Positions 43,518 to 52,600 of a DNA stretch of 58,079 nucleotides are shown here, one piece after another. The DNA lies in contig JACREX010000117.1 of the NCBI GenBank assembly GCA_016212695.1, positions 1 to 58,079 of the forward strand. Reading direction: 5' to 3'. The stretch comes from Bacteroidia bacterium (GTDB lineage: Bacteria > Bacteroidota > Bacteroidia > Bacteroidales > GWF2-35-48). The notes under the pieces were generated by a model. The model ran no database searches, had not been told where the DNA came from, and saw nothing but the letters and a program-made list of their open reading frames with translations. The translations under genes were made by a program, and so were the position numbers. Each line of letters begins with the position of its first letter. Positions within the stretch are counted from its first letter, which is position 1.

Positions 43518-44706
43518 AGTTCCCTTTCCTGCCCTTGAAGGCGGAAGTATTGCCATGAATGTAATCACGCAGGGCCTCATCAGGTCCGGACATATGGTTA
43601 AGGTACTTGCCATGAACACTCCGAAATATAATGTTGAGACCGACATGCTGCCTGCCGATTATAAAAAATCCACACGCATAGAAACGGTATTTCTTGATAC
43701 CCGTGTGAAACCCGTTGATGCGCTCATGAACCTTTTGTTTTCTAAAGAATCCTATAACATTGCACGATTCATATCAAAAGAATTTGAGACAAAACTTACT
43801 GATATTTTAAAAAAAGAAAAGTTTGATATTATCCAGTTGGAAATGCTTTTCGTTACGCCTTACATAGAGGTTATACGGAAATATTCCGATGCAAAGATCA
43901 TCCTGAGGGCCCATAATGTCGAGCATTTTATCTGGGAACGCATGGCTGCCAACTGCAGAAACCCGTTGAAAAAATTTTACCTGAACATCCTGGCAAAACG
44001 GTTGAAAATTTTCGAAACAGAACAGATCAATAAAGTGGATGGTATAGCTGCCATCTCTCAACAGGATGCAGAATATCTGAAACAGTCGGGCTGCCGCGTT
44101 CCTTTGATTGATATACCGGTGGCTGTTGATAATATCGAGATTGATAAAAGAAATTCAACCATAGAATTTCCAAGTCTTTTTCACCTGGGGTCCATGAACT
44201 GGATGCCAAATATTGAAGGAATACAATGGTTTCTTGATAATGTATGGGAGCGGGTAAACAAGAAATACCCCTATCTGAAATTATACCTGGCCGGAAGGAA
44301 TATGCCGGAATGGATGCTTCAACTTAAACTGCCCAATGTTGTTGTACTGGGAGAAGTGGAAAACGCTTCAGATTTTTTGTTATCGAAGTCAGTGATGATA
44401 GTACCACTGCTATCTGGCAGCGGAATGAGGGTGAAAATTATCGAAGGCCTTACATTCGGGAAAGCTATTATTTCCACTACCATCGGAGCTGAAGGTATAG
44501 AATGCGAACACGGTAAAAATATCCTGATTGCCGATACGCCCGACGAATTTATCCGGATGATCGATGTATGCATCAGCGATGAAAATTTTTGTAAAACACT
44601 TGGAGAAAATGCCAGACAGCTTATCATGGAGAAATACAATAATGCCGTGGTTACTCAAAAATTAGTCGGATTTTACACATCTATTATTGAAACGTATCAT
44701 GGCTGA
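43492..44706 (+). CDS. Glycosyltransferase, GT4-like
   Basis: 404 aa GT-B-fold glycosyltransferase. The N-terminal domain begins 'MKILQITNKVPFPALEGGSI'. The donor-binding domain has 'LFHLGSMNWMPNIEGIQWFL', 'KLYLAGRNMPEWM', 'MIVPLLSGSGMRVKIIEGLT' (the E-x7-E-like region) and 'KAIISTTIGAEGIECEHGKN'. It probably transfers a sugar to a lipid- or LPS-linked glycan; donor and acceptor are unknown. Overlaps the end of the LptF/G gene and the start of the TPR gene. It resembles the third gene of this cluster (45600) in layout. Confidence 0.85.
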   Translation: MKILQITNKVPFPALEGGSIAMNVITQGLIRSGHMVKVLAMNTPKYNVETDMLPADYKKSTRIETVFLDTRVKPVDALMNLLFSKESYNIARFISKEFETKLTDILKKEKFDIIQLEMLFVTPYIEVIRKYSDAKIILRAHNVEHFIWERMAANCRNPLKKFYLNILAKRLKIFETEQINKVDGIAAISQQDAEYLKQSGCRVPLIDIPVAVDNIEIDKRNSTIEFPSLFHLGSMNWMPNIEGIQWFLDNVWERVNKKYPYLKLYLAGRNMPEWMLQLKLPNVVVLGEVENASDFLLSKSVMIVPLLSGSGMRVKIIEGLTFGKAIISTTIGAEGIECEHGKNILIADTPDEFIRMIDVCISDENFCKTLGENARQLIMEKYNNAVVTQKLVGFYTSIIETYHG

Positions 44707-45589
44707 GAATCTTAAACTCATAGCGCTGATTTATTTTTTCAGTAATTTATTAATCCCTGTTTTTGCGCAAAAAGCAGATGATGAATTCGTAAAAGAATCC
44801 ATTCAATTGTATGGTTCAAAAGAAGCGGCATTCAATACCTTTATTGACCTGGGCTGGAAAAATATCCTCGACAATAACCCGGAAAATTCAGTAAAAAAGT
44901 TCAACCATGCCTGGTTAATTAACCCGGATCACCCGGATTCTTTTTTTGGATTTGCATTCGTATCACAGCTAAATAATAAAAAAGAAGACCGTGATAAATT
45001 CTTTGAAATGGGGATAAAATCAGACAAAGATCATAAAGGCGCTTTCAAATATTATTTCAGAAGTTCCGATTATTTCGACAAACTGAAAGATACCTTAGCC
45101 GTGATTGAGTCCTTATGCAAAGCAGTGGAACAGGATTCCTCTTCAGTTAATATTTATAAAAAACTTGCATATTATTGTGTTGCAAAAAGCGAGTTTAATA
45201 AAGCGATAAAATATTACACCGGTGCAATCCGGCTAAACCCTGATGATTCCATTATTTATTTCAACAGGGGCGGAGTGTATCAGAAATTAAAAAAACATAA
45301 AGAAGCTGCTGATGATTATACACGCGTCATCGAACATTCTAAGAAGATCAATTACCATGCATATCTTTTCAGGGGTAAATCGCGTTTTGAAAGCAGCGAT
45401 TATGCAAATGCGATCACGGATTTTGAAACCTGCCTGAAATTGAATCCCAAAAATGCTTTACTTTACAGGTTTATCGGATCGGCACGGATGATGCTCAACG
45501 ACGGCTCAGGCGCGTGCGAAGCATGGAAAGCAGGGAAAAAGATGGGCGATAAACAGTCCGAAGAATTGTATAATTCAAAATGCAAATGA
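44699..45589 (+). CDS. Secreted TPR-repeat protein
   Basis: About 296 aa from the ATG at 44699, which overlaps the preceding stop; the ORF-track TTG start is less likely. Signal peptide 'LIALIYFFSNLLIPVFAQ'. At least four TPR units are visible, e.g. 'AIKYYTGAIRLNPDDSIIYF', 'KEAADDYTRVIEHSKKINYH' and 'AITDFETCLKLNPKNALLYR', so it is probably a periplasmic protein-interaction scaffold. It is sandwiched between two glycosyltransferase genes and likely co-transcribed. Confidence 0.82.
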   Translation: MAENLKLIALIYFFSNLLIPVFAQKADDEFVKESIQLYGSKEAAFNTFIDLGWKNILDNNPENSVKKFNHAWLINPDHPDSFFGFAFVSQLNNKKEDRDKFFEMGIKSDKDHKGAFKYYFRSSDYFDKLKDTLAVIESLCKAVEQDSSSVNIYKKLAYYCVAKSEFNKAIKYYTGAIRLNPDDSIIYFNRGGVYQKLKKHKEAADDYTRVIEHSKKINYHAYLFRGKSRFESSDYANAITDFETCLKLNPKNALLYRFIGSARMMLNDGSGACEAWKAGKKMGDKQSEELYNSKCK

Positions 45590-45599
45590 TTCTTTTACC

Positions 45600-46784
45600 A
45601 TGAAAATTCTTGTCATATTGCCGCGCGTTCCTTATCCTCTTGAAAAAGGCGATAAACTGCGTGCTTTTAACCAGATAAAATACCTCTCAAAAAATCACCT
45701 GGTACATCTTTACGCCATAAATGACACGAAACTTCATAAAGATGCCATCCGTGTGCTGGGTTCATTTTGCTATTCGGTTACCCTGTTCAATATTTCAAAA
45801 ATTTCTATCATTATAAATGTCATTAAAGCGTATTTCACCGGAAAACCCTTGCAGGTAGGTTATTTTTATAATAAAAAAGCGCACAGGCAAATCCTTGAGG
45901 TGATTGAGAAAAACAAACCCGATCACATTTATTGCCAATTAGTGAGGGTCGCTGAATATGTTAAAGACCTGAAAATTCCAAAAACACTCGATTACCAGGA
46001 CGCATTTTCAAAAGGCGTTGAACGGAGAATTACCAATGCGCCGTTCTACAAGAAATTGATTTTTCAGATCGAATTCAAAAGGCTTCAGAAATACGAACAG
46101 TATATCTTCCCGTATTTTGATAATAAAACCATTATTTCAGAACAGGACAGGGAACATATTCAGCATCCGGAAAAAAATAATATATCTATCATTACGAATG
46201 GCGTTGACACGGACTATTTCAAACCTTTCGATGCAAAAAAAATATACGATTTGGTCTTTACAGGAAACATGAATTACCCGCCCAATATTGACGGCGCTGA
46301 ATTCCTTGCCAAAAATGTACTACCCCTGCTATTAAAAAAATATCCCTTCATCAAATTGCTGATAGCCGGGGCTTCTCCTTCAGCAAGAGTTCTCGCCTTA
46401 AAGTCGGAGAATGTAATAGTTTCCGGATGGGTTGACGATATGCGCAAGTGCTACGCTGAATCCCGTATTTTTATTGCCCCCATGCATCTGGGTATCGGCC
46501 TTCAGAATAAACTGCTCGAAGCAATGGCCATGCAAATCCCATGCATCACATCAGACCTTGCCAATAATGCCCTTAAAGCAGAAGATAATAAAGAAATATT
46601 GATTGGGAAAAACCCGGAAGATTATGTGCGGCATATTTCATATCTTACGGAAAATCCTGAAAAAGCGCAGGAACTGGCAATGAATGGCTATGCGTTTGTA
46701 ATAAAAAAATATAATTGGGATATTAACAATTCTGTGCTTGAACAAATTATCATCCATACTCCAAAACATACCAACAACCATTAG
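45600..46784 (+). CDS. Glycosyltransferase, GT4-like (TIGR03087-type)
   Basis: 394 aa. It begins 'MKILVILPRVPYPLEKGDKL', with donor domain motifs 'LVFTGNMNYPPNIDGAEFLA', 'LLIAGASPSARVLALKSENV', 'VSGWVDDMRKCYAESRIFIA' and 'GIGLQNKLLEAMAMQIPCI'. This pattern resembles the sugar transferases of exopolysaccharide loci (the family often annotated with PEP-CTERM/EpsH systems), though no exosortase is present here. Starts 10 bp after the TPR gene. Confidence 0.85.
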   Translation: MKILVILPRVPYPLEKGDKLRAFNQIKYLSKNHLVHLYAINDTKLHKDAIRVLGSFCYSVTLFNISKISIIINVIKAYFTGKPLQVGYFYNKKAHRQILEVIEKNKPDHIYCQLVRVAEYVKDLKIPKTLDYQDAFSKGVERRITNAPFYKKLIFQIEFKRLQKYEQYIFPYFDNKTIISEQDREHIQHPEKNNISIITNGVDTDYFKPFDAKKIYDLVFTGNMNYPPNIDGAEFLAKNVLPLLLKKYPFIKLLIAGASPSARVLALKSENVIVSGWVDDMRKCYAESRIFIAPMHLGIGLQNKLLEAMAMQIPCITSDLANNALKAEDNKEILIGKNPEDYVRHISYLTENPEKAQELAMNGYAFVIKKYNWDINNSVLEQIIIHTPKHTNNH

Positions 46785-47064
46785 TTTTTTCAAACTTAAT
46801 TCTATTTTTGCGGTAGAATTACGAATCTGAACAATTCATAATTTATTTAAAGGGCATTTCTATAAACTGTTTTTTTCTCGTCCTTCCTTTGTCAGGATAA
46901 ACGCCGCCGCAAAGCCTGCCTGCGGTAGGCAGGTTCGCAAAGGAAATGCTTTTTAATATAAATACTTTGCGATCTTTGCGTCTTGGCGTGAATTTTTTTA
47001 TTTGTAGTTTTTAGAGGTTCCTTAAAATCTATTATTCTGTGAATACAAAACCGGAGGCATTGAA
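46785..47064. other. Leader region of ribBA with a GC-rich hairpin repeat
   Basis: It contains TATTTTTG (46803-46810, a -7-like box), the hairpin CCTGCCT-GCGGT-AGGCAGG (46915-46933) and the words 'actttgcgatctttgcgtcttggcg', which look like a dispersed intergenic repeat. I looked for an FMN riboswitch and did not see its conserved core. Confidence 0.45.
46915..46933. repeat. Hairpin CCTGCCT-GCGGT-AGGCAGG
   Basis: Perfect 7-bp stem with a 5-nt loop, the clearest member of the dispersed CCTGCC/GGCAGG family also found near 4660 and 5348. Confidence 0.7.
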
Positions 47065-48309
47065 ATGAATGTAAAACTTAATACAATAGAAGAAGCGATA
47101 GAAGACATACGCCAGGGAAAAGTCATTATTGTGGTGGATGATAAAGACCGGGAAAACGAAGGCGACTTTGTTACTGCAGCAGAGCTGATCACTGACGAGA
47201 AAGTAAATTTCATGGCGAAACATGGCCGGGGACTTATTTGCGTTGCTATTACCGAAAAAAGATGCGAAGAGCTCGAACTGGAATTGATGGTTGGTAGAAA
47301 CACTTCGCTGCATGAAACAAATTTTACAGTTTCTGTTGACCTGATCGGCCATGGATGCACTACGGGAATATCTGCCGGAGACCGGGCAAAAACCATCAAA
47401 GCGCTGGTGGATGTAGCGACAAAGCCGGAAGATATGGCCCGGCCGGGACACATTTTCCCGTTAAAAGCCAAAGAGCGGGGCGTGTTACGCAGGGCAGGCC
47501 ATACCGAAGCGGTGGTAGATCTTACCCGGATGGCAGGATTGAAACCGGGAGGAGCTCTGGTTGAAATCATGAATGATGATGGCACTATGGCCAGGTTGCC
47601 CAACCTGTTAAAAATTGCCAAAAAATTCCGGATTAAAATAATTTCCATTGAAGATCTGATTGCATTTCGCCTGAAGTACGAAAGCCTTATTCAGAAAGGC
47701 GTAAAGGTGAAACTACCAACCTTTTTCGGCCAGTTTGAAATAATTGCATACAGACAGATATCGAATGGACTGGAACATGCAGCCCTGATAAAAGGGAAAT
47801 GGAAAATAAACGAACCTGTGATGGTAAGGGTTCATTCGTCGTGTATAACCGGCGATATTTTTCATTCCATGCGGTGCGATTGCGGCCAGCAGCTTGAAAA
47901 TGCCATCAGGATGATTGAAAAAGAAGGCAGGGGGGTAGTGCTGTATATGATGCAGGAAGGCAGGGGGATCGGACTATTTAATAAAATCATGACGTATAAA
48001 CTGCAGGAAGAAGGGATGGATACTGTAGAAGCAAATGTTGAACTGGGATTCCATTCTGATGAGCGCGATTACGGAATTGGCGCACAGATTTTGCGCGATA
48101 TTGGCGTGAGAAAGATCAGGCTGATTACCAATAACCCTGTGAAGCGTGCCGGGCTTGAAGGATACGGCCTTGAGATCGTAGAAATAGTTAGCAATGAAAT
48201 AATCCCTAATCCGTACAATGAGTTTTATCTGCAGACAAAGCGCGATAAGATGGGGCATTTGCTGAAGTTGAAAAAACCGAAAAAAAAAATCATTAAAAAA
48301 TCAAAATAA
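47065..48309 (+). CDS. ribBA: Bifunctional 3,4-dihydroxy-2-butanone-4-phosphate synthase / GTP cyclohydrolase II
   Basis: 414 aa, supplying both precursors of riboflavin. The N-terminal DHBP synthase (~1-205) has '[20 protein letters not shown]', 'RHTEAVVDL'-type residues in '[16 protein letters not shown]', and '[16 protein letters not shown]'. The C-terminal GTP cyclohydrolase II (~210-405) has the zinc-ligand motif '[20 protein letters not shown]' and '[16 protein letters not shown]', plus '[20 protein letters not shown]'. Both halves look complete. Stand-alone; a tRNA-Met gene follows 31 bp after its stop. Confidence 0.96.
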   Translation: MNVKLNTIEEAIEDIRQGKVIIVVDDKDRENEGDFVTAAELITDEKVNFMAKHGRGLICVAITEKRCEELELELMVGRNTSLHETNFTVSVDLIGHGCTTGISAGDRAKTIKALVDVATKPEDMARPGHIFPLKAKERGVLRRAGHTEAVVDLTRMAGLKPGGALVEIMNDDGTMARLPNLLKIAKKFRIKIISIEDLIAFRLKYESLIQKGVKVKLPTFFGQFEIIAYRQISNGLEHAALIKGKWKINEPVMVRVHSSCITGDIFHSMRCDCGQQLENAIRMIEKEGRGVVLYMMQEGRGIGLFNKIMTYKLQEEGMDTVEANVELGFHSDERDYGIGAQILRDIGVRKIRLITNNPVKRAGLEGYGLEIVEIVSNEIIPNPYNEFYLQTKRDKMGHLLKLKKPKKKIIKKSK

Positions 48310-48312
48310 TAG

Positions 48313-48320
48313 TATATTTG
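48313..48320 (+). promoter_or_regulatory. -7 promoter element TATATTTG for tRNA-Met
   Basis: Exact TAnnTTTG match, 20 bp upstream of the tRNA start and 3 bp after the ribBA stop. A -33 element is not obvious in the A-rich end of ribBA. Confidence 0.65.
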
Positions 48321-48340
48321 CACTCCCCAAAAATGAGGAT

Positions 48341-48414
48341 GGCGTGGTAGCTCAGCTGGTTAGAGCACATGATTCATAATCATGAGGTCGGCGGTTCAAG
48401 CCCGCCTCACGCTA
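48341..48414 (+). tRNA. tRNA-Met (CAT), elongator type
   Basis: Cloverleaf of 74 nt: acceptor GGCGTGG/TCACGCT, D-arm 'AGCTCAGCTGGTTAGAGC', anticodon stem CATGA/TCATG with loop TTCATAA, T-arm 'GGCGGTTCAAGCCCGCC', discriminator A. CCA is not fully encoded. The anticodon stem lacks the three G-C pairs of an initiator. The D-arm and anticodon region resemble elongator tRNA-Met, but a tRNA-Ile2 carrying lysidine cannot be fully excluded. Confidence 0.95.
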
Positions 48415-48429
48415 CACTGTTAAATAAAG

Positions 48430-48465
48430 CCTTTCAGAGTGTTTAGCCTTGAAAGGTTTTTCCTT
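48430..48465 (+). terminator. Rho-independent terminator after tRNA-Met
   Basis: CCTTTCA (48430-48436) pairs with TGAAAGG (48450-48456), followed by TTTTTCCTTT. It lies 15 bp downstream of the tRNA. Confidence 0.6.
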
Positions 48466-48522
48466 TCCCTGTTTTCAGCGTTGGGACACCCTGAAAAATT
48501 TTATTGACTATTTGATATAATT

Positions 48523-49635
48523 CTACAAAGTGACTTTTACTCCGATAGAGTGAATGCCCGAAAAAGGATTTGTATCCCTGTAAGAATAATCAATTGAAAC
48601 GGTAGAGCCTTTTTCTTTATTCATAGGTAACTGAACAGACACGCCGGCAGTAGGCCCGGTGAAAGCGGTTGCCCTGTCAGCGCTCTTGAAAACATCCTTT
48701 TCATAAACATATCCGCATCTGGCAAAAACAATCTCTCTCCAATTATACTCCAACCCCAAATGATACTGGTCGCGTGTAAACGAGTTTGAAGTAAAAGTTC
48801 CTGCTACGACAAGTTTATTATCAGATTTTACCTTTTTGGCAATGGTGTCAACTTTAGGCGTCAGATTAAAATGCAGCGAAAAACCTATTTTGATCAACGA
48901 GGGTAATTCAAATTCAGCCGATCTTTGTTCAAGCGTCATGCTCACACCCGATGGAACCGTACCTCTGAATGATAAACCATCTCCTTTATACATCATAGTC
49001 GGGCCGACATTTTTCATAGAAATACCGAATCGTAAATTATCCATTCTCCGGTTTCCGGCTTTATCTTTTCCAACACCGGTTACATATTGAATTCCTGCAT
49101 CAATAGCCACGCTGCTTGTACTCAGGTCTGATATGCCTCCTGTAACAATTTTTACCGCCATACCGCCGTAAATACTATTGGAAAATTCTTTTGAATAAGC
49201 AATCGCTATATTTGTATATTTAGGATTAAACTTCCCGATTCCGCCTTCCGGCGATTCAACGGTTCTGACATCAATGTCTCCGGCATCAAGCGTAACGCCC
49301 CATAAAGCCAATACGCCGGATTCGCCGACTTTCTGTGTCAGGCCAAATGAATTAAAATTCAATCCGGAACCTGTGAGCCATGAAGATCTTGCAAAAATCA
49401 ACTCGGTTCGTTTGGTGAAAGCGATACCCGCAACATTTGAATAGATTGCTTCCAGGCCTCTTACCGTAGCCATGTTTGCATCTGCCCATCCCGTGCTTCC
49501 GGCCCAGGGATTCACAAGCAATTCTGATGCGCCTGCAGAGCCTGCTCTTTGTTCGTTCCCGGCAAAGGTTGCATAAGGAATCACAAATGCTGCAAGAGCT
49601 ATGATTATCCGAAGTTTTATTGATATCTTTCTCAT
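48523..49635 (-). CDS. PorV/PorQ-family outer-membrane protein
   Basis: 370 aa. Signal peptide ending 'YATFAG', then 'AGSAGASELLVNPWAGSTGW', a start typical of PorV/PorQ-like FadL-fold barrels, whose first residues plug the pore. The body has repeated amphipathic strands ('LNFNSFGLTQKVGESGVLAL', 'FSNSIYGGMAVKIVTGGISD') and the end 'GIHSIGVKVTL' is a terminal beta strand. PorV shuttles T9SS cargo from the translocon to the attachment complex. This paralogue lies 26 bp downstream of a huge T9SS cargo gene, so it may be a dedicated partner. Confidence 0.82.
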   Translation of the reverse strand: MRKISIKLRIIIALAAFVIPYATFAGNEQRAGSAGASELLVNPWAGSTGWADANMATVRGLEAIYSNVAGIAFTKRTELIFARSSWLTGSGLNFNSFGLTQKVGESGVLALWGVTLDAGDIDVRTVESPEGGIGKFNPKYTNIAIAYSKEFSNSIYGGMAVKIVTGGISDLSTSSVAIDAGIQYVTGVGKDKAGNRRMDNLRFGISMKNVGPTMMYKGDGLSFRGTVPSGVSMTLEQRSAEFELPSLIKIGFSLHFNLTPKVDTIAKKVKSDNKLVVAGTFTSNSFTRDQYHLGLEYNWREIVFARCGYVYEKDVFKSADRATAFTGPTAGVSVQLPMNKEKGSTVSIDYSYRDTNPFSGIHSIGVKVTL

Positions 49636-49661
49636 AATCTCAAAAATTAATAATTTTTTAA

Positions 49662-52600
49662 TTAAAATGCATTCAGGTCAATGGGCCTGAGCGCACCAAA
49701 CCATTTAACAATCTTTTCGCCAAAATCTGCTTTTATATGAATAATATATAATCCGCTGGAAATAGATATACCATAATTATTCTTAAGGTCCCATTCAATA
49801 ATCGTGGATTCGTTATCTTTATTGAACTTCCTTACTAATGTTCCATTTACTGTAAATATTGTAACCGTACATTTCTTAGGCAAATTGATAATTTTAACTA
49901 AGTTGTCTGTCTGATTCAATTCATAGGAATTGTAGCCATAGTACGGATTCGGAACAACACCGATGAGGTTCAGGGCATTTTCAGCAGTCGGGATGTCATT
50001 CGTTACAGCATTGAGATTGGTTGTTTTAAACCTGTACATCGGGAAATTTGCATTTTCAGCAATTGCAGTATCAACCGCCCATGTTTTGTATCCTTTGCGA
50101 TAGGGTTTGGCAACTCTGAGCCTGATTTTTACTTCTGTTAAAGGAGTATTACCATCCTTTAATTCAACGCCCGGCGCCAATATGGGTATCCCAACCCACC
50201 AGGGCGTGGCCATATACCTTCGCCTGTTGGGCCCGTCAGAATTTTTCAGATATTCGTAAGCAAACCAGCCTTCATCATAGTTCGCCATATACACTGAATC
50301 GTTTGGATTAGACGTAGACAGATCGGGAAGGCGAAGATACTGAGATCCGGGCCTGTTATAAACCGGATTGCCGATTACATACACATAATGTTTGCCTCCG
50401 AATATCGCAGACTCTCCAAGATAAGAATATGCCTGCGATGTGGGATTCCATATCATATCGTTTCCATGAGCGCCTATAAGCCAGGAGTCTTCGCCATACA
50501 TCATATTTAATCTTTGCCCGGTTTCAACGTCAATGGCATAACCGGGAAAATATCCCATTCCTGTCGGCTGGGTACCATTTGCCGTTGCTTCTGTTGTATT
50601 TGTATTTCCATCGCGGTCAACAGACGGACTTCTGCGCAGGTCAAATTTTTCGGCATTGCCGATTGATAATTGCTTATCGTCATTCATCTCAATAACCGGG
50701 CATCTTGTCCATTTTGATTTATCAGGCGTTATCACAATGTCAACGCTGTTAAGGCCGGTTGCTACAATACCATCGGGCCTTTTATAATCAATATATTGAG
50801 GAGAAAATGATGTTTTATATCCAGGGCCGTCTCTGTACATTGAAGTAAGGAAATAAGGCGCCCATCCTCCGTTGATAAGCTTCTCATAAGCTTGTGAGGG
50901 ATCCCAAAAAATAGTAGCATCGCCAACAGTATAACCATAATCATTATTATCCCCGTAATCAGTATCGGTAAAAGAACCCGAACGTATCCAGTTTTGTGAT
51001 TTTACAACAGATGCATCCAAATTTTCACCATCCTCATCGGGCAGCCAGTATAACCATGTCTTTGATTCATCGGAGTTGACGGTTGAAGATTCAATAACCC
51101 CATTATTATCAACAGGCCCCAGAACCATGCTTTTTGTTGTCGGATCTTCATAATATCCCGGGATGTTTACCTGTTTTGTCAACATAAAACCTACCTGCTG
51201 GATTCTTATAGAGATACCCCATTCAATAATAATTTTTTCATCATCTAATGATATCCATTGATCAGAGTTAATAGTATCATTTTTTGAATTCACAACATAC
51301 CATTTGGCTTTTTTTATCAGCCCATTTTTTTTGGTTTCGGCAAGAGTTACTGAATTTGTAGTACAATATTCAATCCCGTTAGTATCCATTTTTAATGTAT
51401 AATGATCATCAACAATATTTAAAGGATCTATTACCTGAACGTCAATAGGGCCTTTTCCGCTTTTATAAACAGGATGTAATGATTTCCACGGAGATCCGGA
51501 TAAAATCTGGGCAATAGTGGAGTCGGTAAGATCAAGGTTATTGGCGCCATTGCCATGGCCTTCAACCTGGGTGATCTCAACGCCGTCGCCATATTCGCTG
51601 TTAATAATGGTACCGCCATTTTCAGGAGTGTTGATATGAGGAATCACCTCGTAAATTTTAATGGCTCCATCCGATCCTTTTCTGCCTGCTTTATAAGGCA
51701 TTTTCTGGCCGAAATAGGTATCCGGGTTATTCTGATCGTATTCCTGGTATGAATTATAAGCGTAAGCTATAGCGACATAATAGTATTTTTTATTATTAAC
51801 TAACCTTTTATCGCCCTGGGCAAAAACATCCTCGGTGAGAACAAACGAATGCTTTACTCCTTCATCGGAGCCGCTCACCTCGAGAACAGGGACATTGGCC
51901 TGCATGTCATCGGACCATGTATAATTAACCAATTTGCTCACAGCATCTTTAATATCGCACTGGAATACCAACCTGGCTTTGCTCACATCATGAAACTCGG
52001 CTGTGGATACATCTTTATCCACTAACTGGAATACCTGGTATCCCTGGAACCTGTAATATTTGTCGCAATCAAGCTGCACTCCGCTTATCATCGGGCAAAC
52101 AATGAAAGGATCTTTTTGTAAATATTGTTCAAGGTAGTTGTTGGAACCCGGTTTATTCCAGATATGGAAAATCAACTGCTTGTTCATTTCCAGGATATGA
52201 AGTTCCGGGGCATCGGGCCCGTCAAGAACTTTAAAACAGTTTTCAAACAATTTCTGCGCTTTATCATCGGCCATCTGTACACATTTTACAGATTCATATT
52301 CATCTCCTGATGTCGCCCTTGCCCAAACCGCTCCGACAGTAATATCGTTGACAGCTCCGGGTTCAAGGGTAAACGGTCCTGCAGATTGCATCAATCTTCT
52401 GTCAGCAACAGGATTGCTTTCGCCTTTCTCGCACCAGCCCAATGTGGGATTGGTAGGCGCGGGCGGAGGATTACCGGCTGTTCCCCAGTCGCAATCATCC
52501 GTTGTTCCGGGAAACATAAAGTCTGTTACCGTACCGGTTGCAGATCGGCCGGTTCCACCAAAAGTCAACCTTAAACCATCCTTCCAGTAACCCCTCAGAT

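Noticed and set aside
46785-47064. FMN riboswitch ahead of ribBA
   Set aside because: I could not find the conserved RFN core or its paired stems; the leader holds repeat-derived sequence instead.
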